From the NCBI GenBank assembly GCA_964603615.1, contig CAZRVU010000072.1:1-6108 (forward strand): a stretch of 6,108 bases of DNA, read 5' to 3'. Made by a program: the position numbers and the translations under genes. Positions 1-3,988 of this stretch are shown piece after piece. Numbering within the stretch: the first letter of the stretch is position 1; each line of letters opens with the position of its first letter. Source of the stretch: JAAZMI01 sp964603615. GTDB lineage: Bacteria > Bacillota > Dethiobacteria > DTU022 > UBA8154. The notes under the pieces were generated by a model. That model was given only the letters and a program-made list of their open reading frames with translations. It did no database searches and was not told where the DNA came from.

Positions 1-130
1 CCTTTGTAATTCTAGCTGCTTATGTTTAAATTGCTGTATTATCTTGCGGCAAAAAGAACCTGTCGCAGGTCTTAAATAAATTTACGCGTACCACAATTAT
101 AAAACCTCTAAAATAGGATGTCAAGAAAAA

Positions 131-168
131 TCGCCGGAATATATTTATCAACGGCTATTCCACGGCGA
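131..168. other. Bulged stem-loop in the AT-rich leader region
   Basis: TCGCCG (131-136) pairs with CGGCGA (163-168). The helix continues through GAATA (137-141) with TATTC (156-160) across a 2-nt bulge (161-162), giving 11 pairs and a 14-nt loop. The downstream sequence is AT-rich but lacks an unbroken T-run, so it is at best a weak terminator of a gene to the left. It could also be a chance structure or a binding site. Confidence 0.35.
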
Positions 169-350
169 ATATTAATTAAATTTTCTTTAAAGGAGATTTG
201 TTTCACCCAGTAGAATAAAAACAATAAAACAATAGTATCTATTACCTGCAAGCCGCTATTTAAAAGACAAATAAAAATATTATAAAAAAATTGTCCAGGG
301 GTTGGGGGAGCAAAAGGAGGATTATTTTCTACAGCATTGCATTTTCTCCA

Positions 351-358
351 AAAGGGGG
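351..358 (+). promoter_or_regulatory. Ribosome binding site that sets the hydrolase start
   Basis: AAAGGGGG ends 8 nt before the ATG at 367. An in-frame TTG at 337 would add 10 residues, but its nearest SD-like string (AAAGGAGG, 313-320) lies 16 nt upstream, which is too far. The ATG at 367 is therefore preferred. Confidence 0.75.
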
Positions 359-366
359 TTGAATTT

Positions 367-1164
367 ATGAAGGTAGAGGAAATACAAATTGAGGTGGTAA
401 AGGGTTTAACTCTTAAAGGTTGCGCTTATTGGCCCGGGACAGGGGAGAATCAGTCTGGCTGGAAGGAAAACCATTTGTTGATTTTATGTCATGGGGTTCC
501 CCGGCCCAAACCTGTTTCCGGAGAGGAGAAAAAGAAAGAGGAAGAAGATGGAGGTTATGCAGCCCTTGCGGAACGTTGTTTGAAAGAGGGTTTTCCATGT
601 TTTTACTTTAACTTTCGGGGGACAGGAGAGAGCGGGGGTAATTTTGATATTTTAGGATGGACGCAGGATCTTATTGCTGTTTTGGATTATTGGGAAAAAC
701 GTGACCATTATAAAAAAGGTGTCTATCTCTGGGGTTTCAGTGTGGGTGGCGCTGTATCTTGTTACGTTGCCGCTGTTGATCCCCGTGTGAAGGCTGTGGT
801 CATGGCGGCTAGCCCCGCAGGGTTTAAGACTATCATTACTCCCTGGGATCTGGAGAGGCGCCTGGAGGGCTTCCGGAGAACCGGCATTATCAAGGATCCT
901 TCTTTTCCGCCGGATCCCGGTAAATGGTTGAAAGATACCTATTCCGTAGATCCTTTGAAGTGTATCGGTAAGATAGCACCGCGCCCGCTGTTGGTTATTC
1001 ATGGCATGGAGGACGAGGTAATTCCTGTGATGCATGCAGAGGCCCTCTACAAACAGGCGGGTAATTCCGCTGAGCTTCTGCTTTTAGATGGAGCTAGCCA
1101 CCAGCTTCGCCGGGAACCCGATGCTGTTTCGCTATGTCTGGAGTGGCTAAAAAAACAAAAATAG
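367..1164 (+). CDS. Alpha/beta-hydrolase (serine esterase/peptidase-like)
   Basis: The predicted product is a 265-residue cytoplasmic serine hydrolase; no signal peptide or membrane segment is seen. An HGVP segment (around residues 41-44), a typical oxyanion-hole position, precedes a charged Lys/Glu loop. FRGTGES follows, and then the nucleophile elbow GFSVGG with Ser125. The likely acid is Asp216 in GMEDEVIP and the likely base is His245 in GASHQL, so the triad is complete and in the usual order. Length fits a compact single-domain member with a small cap around residues 157-195. The fold resembles the dienelactone hydrolase/BAAT-type and YhfR/YqiA-like soluble hydrolases, but the substrate cannot be read from sequence. 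It stands alone on the plus strand, convergent with the lipoprotein hydrolase gene about 930 bp away. No good promoter or strong terminator was found. A degenerate copy of its 3' end follows the stop codon. Confidence 0.9.
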   Translation: MKVEEIQIEVVKGLTLKGCAYWPGTGENQSGWKENHLLILCHGVPRPKPVSGEEKKKEEEDGGYAALAERCLKEGFPCFYFNFRGTGESGGNFDILGWTQDLIAVLDYWEKRDHYKKGVYLWGFSVGGAVSCYVAAVDPRVKAVVMAASPAGFKTIITPWDLERRLEGFRRTGIIKDPSFPPDPGKWLKDTYSVDPLKCIGKIAPRPLLVIHGMEDEVIPVMHAEALYKQAGNSAELLLLDGASHQLRREPDAVSLCLEWLKKQK

Positions 1165-1177
1165 AGGAAAAACATAA

Positions 1178-1231
1178 TTCGCCAAGCGCAACTTTATTCC
1201 TGCGTGTCTGGAGCGGTTAAAAAACAACAAT
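1178..1231 (+). pseudogene. Degenerate duplicate of the hydrolase 3' end
   Basis: The last part of the hydrolase gene is echoed just after its stop. TGTCTGGAG at 1135-1143 recurs at 1205-1213, followed in both by a (T/C)GG(C/T)TAAAAAA-like stretch, and TTCGCC at 1106-1111 recurs at 1178-1183. The second copy reads ...ACLERLKNNN against ...LCLEWLKKQK at the real C-terminus. The spacing differs by 2 nt between the two anchors (72 versus 70). It may be a partial tandem duplication or the scar of a lost paralogue. The match is short, so chance plus shared composition is not fully excluded. Confidence 0.45.
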
Positions 1232-1259
1232 GGGGGGCTCCCCTTACTATTATCGATGT

Positions 1260-1278
1260 AGCATCTAGGCAGCATCTA
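1260..1278. repeat. Two AGCATCTA boxes resembling the right-edge array
   Basis: AGCATCTAGG (1260-1269) is followed directly by CAGCATCTA (1270-1278). The same core, CAGCATCTAGGG, is part of every 29-bp unit at 5996-6108. Two adjacent copies of the core are suggestive of a dispersed relative, but each match is only 9-10 bp. Confidence 0.35.
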
Positions 1279-1585
1279 TGCAATTGCTATGCAATACTAC
1301 TGCAAAATGCATTTCCCCTTTCAATATTTAGCCATTAATAATTCTACTGCATAAATTTTATTTGCAAGGCGTTCGCTGAAATTAGTATCTCTTCGACTGG
1401 CAATTTTTCGCCCGTGCCCATTGAACGTCCTCTCCAAAAGGCCCTAAAAATAGCGTCTTGCCATTTTTGCTTCAAAATTGTGGTGTCTTCATGGGCTGGT
1501 TTTTACGGCTCCCGCCCCGGCAAATTTCGTTTTATGCAGCAGAATGTAATTTTTGCAGAGGAATCATTAATTAATAGCGTATTTT

Positions 1586-1625
1586 TTTTAGGCTGCCCGG
1601 GCGTGTTTGTCCGGGCAGCCTAAAA
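1586..1625. repeat. Perfect 15-bp inverted repeat (hairpin)
   Basis: TTTTAGGCTGCCCGG (1586-1600) is the exact reverse complement of CCGGGCAGCCTAAAA (1611-1625), with a 10-nt spacer. The transcript would form a very stable hairpin on either strand. The tracts run the wrong way for an intrinsic terminator. On the plus strand the T-run (from 1582) precedes the stem and A's close it; on the minus strand the stem is followed by A's. It may be a small mobile-repeat remnant, a protein-binding site or an RNA structural element. Confidence 0.75.
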
Positions 1626-1753
1626 TTTGCAGTGTATTCAACATGTGTGGCACATTCTGTTTTTGCTTTTTACTCTGTAAGCTGAATGGCGGAATGTTGG
1701 TGGCCATTTGAAAACACGCATTTGGACTTGCAAGCAAAATTTTGGGCAACAAA

Positions 1754-2056
1754 ACAGCCAGCAAAAGCAGCCGCAGCCAAAGCCACAAAAGCAGCCAAAG
1801 CCGCAGCCAGCAAAGCAGCCGCAGCCACCAAAGTAGCCGCAGCCAACAAAAACAGCCACAGCCACAGCCAGCAAAAGCAGCCGCAGCCACCAAAGTTAGC
1901 CACAGCAACAGCATTTATAGCCGCAGCCGCGGCCACCAAAGCAAAGCAGCGACAGCCACCAAAACAGCCACAGCAATTTAAGCATTTACAGCCGCAAAAA
2001 CTGTCACAGCCAGCAAAAGCAGCGACAGCCACCAAAGCAGCCACAGGCAACCAGAA
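1754..2056. repeat. CAGCC/CAAAG low-complexity degenerate repeat tract
   Basis: About 300 bp are built from CAGCC, GCAGCCAC and CAAAG words. A longer word beginning ACAGCCAGCAAAAGCAGC starts at 1754, near 1864 and at 2006. GCCACCAAA starts near 1824, 1886, 1932, 1955 and 2028; the gaps (62, 46, 23, 73) are not multiples of three. The repeat therefore shifts reading frame from copy to copy. Most frames stay open only because the word lacks stops: one plus frame reads as Ala/Lys-rich, minus frames as Gly/Cys/Phe/Trp-rich. No ribosome binding site precedes any of them. I read it as non-coding repeat DNA, though a fast-evolving low-complexity protein cannot be fully excluded. Confidence 0.7.
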
Positions 2057-2097
2057 AATGGCAGCAAAGGTTCATTTATTCCTGGTTTGAGCATAGT

Positions 2098-3003
2098 TTA
2101 AGGCAGCTTATATTCCATCGTCCAGATTTCAGTCTGTGCAGGCAATATTTTGTTGGTGAGCTCCAGGGTACTGCCCCGGGGTTTGACGGGATAGGGTAGC
2201 TCCAGCCCAAGAAAATCGTCCAGGGTGCCGATGGGCGTATCAGGATTATGAACTGTTTTGTAATGCATGGGAATGACGATGGCTGGAGAAAGCTGGGCTA
2301 TCAATGCCAATGCCTCGCGGGGAGGAATGGTGTAGTGGCCCCCGACCGGAATGAAGAGCACATCCGGTTTGCCAATCAGCGCAATCTCCTCTTCCTGCAG
2401 TATATGGCCGATATCCCCGAGGTAAGCGAGGCGCAGGTTGGGGGTAGCGAGCACAAAAACACCGTTTTTCCCGAGGTTGCCGCCATGAAACGTGCCCGTC
2501 ACGCTTTTAATTTGCAACTCCGCCAGGCTGTAGTCTACCTGATGCCAATCTCCATCTACGGTTAACCCGCGCAGCACAGTCGCTCCTTGGCCGCCTCCCG
2601 GAGAATAATTGTGATCGGTGTGGTTATGGCTGATGAGTATGGCATCCACATTCAGGTCGATTTTGCCGTAACTGCCAAAGTCGGGCTGGTAGGGATCGAT
2701 CAAGACGCTGCTGTCTGCGTATTGCACTAAAAAGGTAGAATGCCCAAGGTAAGTAAGTGCCAGGGGGGTTTCGAGTTCGCCTTTATCCACGGTTTCGATC
2801 TCGCCTTCTAATTCTTCTTCCCCTTCCCTGCCCACTTCCTCGCCCTCATTTTCCACCCCTTTTTCACCATTAACTCCGGTTGGTTCCTGGCCTTCCCCCA
2901 CCTTCCCTTCATCTCCGGAAGGTGAAGCGCAACCGCCTAAAGTGGTGCTGGCTAACAAAAAAGTGATTATCAACAAGAATAATACTTTGTAAGCCTTTTG
3001 CAC
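2098..3003 (-). CDS. Lipoprotein metallo-beta-lactamase-fold hydrolase
   Basis: The 301-residue product starts with a lipoprotein signal peptide: Lys-containing N-terminus, a hydrophobic stretch at about 7-19, and lipobox LGGC with Cys25. It is probably exported and lipid-anchored on the outer face of the membrane. Residues about 28-79 form an acidic Glu/Gly linker, roughly one third Glu. The MBL fold follows: LTYLGHSTF, then the metal motif HNHTDH (126-131), TFHGG (His173), LGD (Asp197), GGH (221-223) and PMHY (His247). This is the UPF0173/UlaG-like branch of MBL enzymes, most of which are cytoplasmic and about 225 residues long, so the lipobox and acidic linker are additions. The substrate is unknown. 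Start choice: AAGGAGG (3012-3018) sits 8 nt before the GTG at 3001-3003. The upstream in-frame GTG at 3010-3012 overlaps that SD and is rejected. The gene has its own promoter, and no clear terminator is seen downstream. Confidence 0.88.
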   Translation of the reverse strand: MQKAYKVLFLLIITFLLASTTLGGCASPSGDEGKVGEGQEPTGVNGEKGVENEGEEVGREGEEELEGEIETVDKGELETPLALTYLGHSTFLVQYADSSVLIDPYQPDFGSYGKIDLNVDAILISHNHTDHNYSPGGGQGATVLRGLTVDGDWHQVDYSLAELQIKSVTGTFHGGNLGKNGVFVLATPNLRLAYLGDIGHILQEEEIALIGKPDVLFIPVGGHYTIPPREALALIAQLSPAIVIPMHYKTVHNPDTPIGTLDDFLGLELPYPVKPRGSTLELTNKILPAQTEIWTMEYKLP

Positions 3004-3011
3004 AAAGGACA

Positions 3012-3018
3012 CCTCCTT
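3012..3018 (-). promoter_or_regulatory. Ribosome binding site deciding the MBL lipoprotein start
   Basis: On the minus strand AAGGAGG is followed by 8 nt and then GTG at 3003-3001. The alternative GTG (3012-3010) begins within this AAGGAGGTG string and could not use it, so translation most likely starts at 3003. Confidence 0.8.
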
Positions 3019-3038
3019 CCTGAGTAGAAATCATTTTT

Positions 3039-3067
3039 ATTATACTGGCTATTTATTCTGAAGGCAA
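3039..3067 (-). promoter_or_regulatory. Sigma-A-type promoter of the MBL lipoprotein gene
   Basis: On the minus strand TTGCCT (3067-3062, 4/6 to consensus) and TATAAT (3044-3039, 6/6) are separated by exactly 17 bp. The predicted transcription start is near 3032, giving a leader of about 30 nt. This suggests the gene does not depend on read-through from the Rrf2 gene upstream. Confidence 0.75.
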
Positions 3068-3090
3068 GCGGAAGACAGGCATTTTACCAC

Positions 3091-3119
3091 AAAATAACAG
3101 CCCGTTCTAGCCGGGCTGT
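3091..3119 (-). terminator. Probable intrinsic terminator after the Rrf2 gene
   Basis: On the minus strand ACAGCCCG and CGGGCTGT form a perfect 8-bp GC-rich stem (3112-3119 with 3097-3104) around a 7-nt loop. TATTTTG follows directly. It lies between Rrf2 and the promoter of the next gene, where a terminator would be expected. The T-tract is short and interrupted by an A. Confidence 0.55.
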
Positions 3120-3139
3120 AGTCCTGGGAATTAAAAGCT

Positions 3140-3191
3140 GCAGGTATCAAAAAGGCCATAAATCCGCCCTATTGCCGGGGCGGCTACCTGC
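3140..3191 (-). terminator. Nested hairpin just after the Rrf2 stop
   Basis: The inner stem is CCGCCC (3164-3169) with GGGCGG (3178-3183) around an 8-nt loop. An outer pair, GCAGGTA (3140-3146) with TACCTGC (3185-3191), encloses it. On the minus strand the outer stem is followed by AGCTTTTAATT, and a TTTTT run also lies between the inner and outer stems. It may be a first terminator or a 3'-end protecting structure; the T-tract placement is not canonical. Confidence 0.4.
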
Positions 3192-3195
3192 CCGT

Positions 3196-3633
3196 TTATA
3201 AACGTAAAATAGCCTCTTCTGCGGAGGAGATGGCTATTTTTTCGGCTAATTCTTTGATGGTAGTTTTCTCCAAAACCTGCAGCATATTTTCCTGCGCTGT
3301 TTGCCAGACATCCCTTAAAGGGCAGGAAGTTTTGTCGTTGCAGGGCATGCCCTGGAGCAGGCAGCGCGTAATAATAACCGGGCCGTCAATCAGCTCGATA
3401 ACTTCCCGCAGGGTGATCTGCGCGGGGTCCCTGCAAAGGGAAACCCCTCCGCTGGCGCCCCTGGTGCTTTTAATCCATCCTGCCTGGCGTATGGCGGCCA
3501 GTAGCTGGGCGATCAGGTTAAGCGGAACTTTCCTGCGTTCTACAATTTCCTTGGTAGTAGTTTTTTGGCCCGGCTGCAGCATTGCCAGATCAGCCAGGGC
3601 GATAATGGCATACTCTGCTTTTTTTGTGATCAT
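3196..3633 (-). CDS. Rrf2-family transcriptional regulator, IscR-like with three Cys
   Basis: The product is a 145-residue Rrf2 DNA-binding protein of typical length. The N-terminal winged helix-turn-helix starts MITKKAEYAIIALADLA. The recognition region PLNLIAQLLAAIRQAGW spans about 37-53, and the wing STRGASGG about 56-63. It is followed by the family REVIELIDGP segment (about 76-85). Cys91, Cys98 and Cys104 (spacing C-x6-C-x5-C) lie where IscR-type members ligate an iron-sulfur cluster, so redox, iron or cysteine sensing is likely. Start ATG 3633-3631 is preceded by GGGAGGAGGG (3654-3645) at a slightly long spacing. No cysteine desulfurase or scaffold gene lies downstream here, unlike the common isc layout. 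The promoter carries overlapping palindromes, suggesting autoregulation. The regulon beyond itself is unknown. Confidence is high for the family and moderate for cluster binding. Confidence 0.93.
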   Translation of the reverse strand: MITKKAEYAIIALADLAMLQPGQKTTTKEIVERRKVPLNLIAQLLAAIRQAGWIKSTRGASGGVSLCRDPAQITLREVIELIDGPVIITRCLLQGMPCNDKTSCPLRDVWQTAQENMLQVLEKTTIKELAEKIAISSAEEAILRL

Positions 3634-3694
3634 AGCTACTATTTCCCTCCTCCCACGATTTTATTGATGATTTCAGGGCAAAGCGAACGGGCGA

Positions 3695-3720
3695 TAGTTA
3701 TATAACTAAGTTAGTTATAT
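3695..3720. promoter_or_regulatory. Overlapping palindromic operator of the Rrf2 gene
   Basis: Arms ATATAACTAA (3700-3709) and TTAGTTATAT (3711-3720) form a perfect 21-bp palindrome centred on G3710. A second perfect palindrome, TAGTTATATAACTA (3695-3708), shares the same half-site, so there are three copies of TAGTTATAT: two direct ones 17 bp apart and one inverted. The palindrome overlaps the -10 box and the predicted transcription start. The core ACTA-N3-TAGT resembles the middle of the IscR type-1 site (ACTR-N3-YAGT) as I remember it. Binding by the adjacent Rrf2 protein is inference. Confidence 0.75.
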
Positions 3721-3747
3721 TATAAAGGAAAATAATGCCCCCGTCAA
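3719..3747 (-). promoter_or_regulatory. Sigma-A-type promoter of the Rrf2 gene
   Basis: On the minus strand TTGACG (3747-3742, 5/6) and TATAAT (3724-3719, 6/6) are exactly 17 bp apart. The expected start is near 3712, inside the palindromic operator, giving a leader of about 79 nt. A repressor bound at 3700-3720 would block polymerase. Confidence 0.85.
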
Positions 3748-3760
3748 GGGTTTTGGCGGT

Positions 3761-3968
3761 AAAAAGCCCTGCAAAAGCCCCGTACCGGTAAGGGAGATAA
3801 AAAGCCCTGCAAAAGCCCTGCACCGGTTAAGAGTGATAAAAGCCCTGCACCGGTTAAGAGTGATAAAAGCCCTGCACCGGTTAAGAGTGATAAAAGCCCT
3901 GCACCGGAAATCCCGTACCGGCCAAGGGCGATAAAAAGCCTTCCAGCGGAAATCCTGCACTGGTTAAA
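3761..3968. repeat. 27-bp tandem repeat array with degenerate edges
   Basis: Three exact consecutive 27-bp units occur at 3811-3837, 3838-3864 and 3865-3891. Each begins AAAAGCCCTGCACCGG and ends in TTAAGAGTGAT. A partial fourth unit lies at 3892-3907, and diverged copies flank it on both sides (3761-3810 and 3908-3968). Each unit contains the palindrome ACCGGT. It fills the gap between the MATE stop and the -35 box of Rrf2. Because 27 is a multiple of three, a minus-strand frame (3960-3715) reads as a repeated RCRAFITLN peptide. That frame has no SD and runs through the Rrf2 promoter, so I treat the array as non-coding. Confidence 0.85.
3933..3963 (-). terminator. Weak candidate terminator after the MATE gene
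   Basis: On the minus strand CCAGTG (3963-3958) pairs with CGCTGG (3948-3943), including one G-U pair, around a 9-nt loop. AAGGC and a TTTTT run (3937-3933) follow. The 5-nt gap before the T's makes it a poor terminator. No better one lies between the MATE stop and Rrf2, and each array unit also offers a GGGCTTTTAT string. Confidence 0.25.
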
Positions 3969-3988
3969 ATTGGTTTATTTGTTATTGT

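Larger units (their letters stand above)
1..366. other. AT-rich non-coding region upstream of the hydrolase gene
   Basis: No gene is supportable here: all frames are broken by frequent stops, and the DNA is clearly more AT-rich than the downstream genes. It holds a bulged stem-loop (131-168) and a small hairpin (ACCTG 58-62 with CAGGT 66-70). Two Shine-Dalgarno-like strings, AAAGGAG near 188-194 and AAAGGAGG at 313-320, have no usable start codon at the right distance followed by a meaningful frame. Several TATAAT-like hexamers exist (TAGAAT 211-216, TAAAAT 109-114, TATTAT 278-283), but none has a good -35 at 16-18 bp. The hydrolase promoter therefore cannot be placed with confidence. Confidence 0.6.
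1165..2097. other. Long non-coding convergent intergenic region
   Basis: About 930 bp separate the converging hydrolase and lipoprotein genes. The open frames here, including a 69-residue plus-strand frame at 1414-1623 and several in the 1638-2090 repeat on both strands, lack a Shine-Dalgarno sequence and recognisable domains. Contents in order are the hydrolase 3'-end echo, a weak GGGG/CCCC hairpin (1232-1243), AGCATCTAGG and CAGCATCTA boxes (1260-1278), unrecognised sequence (1280-1585), a perfect inverted repeat (1586-1625), and the CAGCC/CAAAG repeat tract. Confidence 0.6.

Noticed and set aside
1..79. Possible C-terminal tail of a gene entering from the left
   Set aside because: Two frames are open for 8 and 25 codons from the edge, but this is too short, has no recognisable sequence and cannot be told from chance.
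198..218. AAAGGAG followed by TTG as a small gene
   Set aside because: The frame stops after six codons.
337..366. TTG start extending the hydrolase by 10 residues
   Set aside because: The ATG at 367 has AAAGGGGG 8 nt upstream; the TTG has only an SD-like string 16 nt away.
1232..1243. Terminator for the plus-strand hydrolase
   Set aside because: Only four G-C pairs with a 4-nt loop and no T-run after it.
1414..1623. 69-codon plus-strand frame
   Set aside because: No Shine-Dalgarno before the GTG, no family resemblance, and it ends inside the perfect inverted repeat.
1686..2090. Ala/Lys-rich histone-like protein
   Set aside because: No SD, several competing open frames on both strands, and the repeat changes phase between copies, so the Ala/Lys pattern is a by-product of the CAGCC/CAAAG words.
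3715..3960. 81-codon minus-strand frame with RCRAFITLN repeats
   Set aside because: It arises from the 27-bp period, has no SD, and would run through the Rrf2 promoter and operator.
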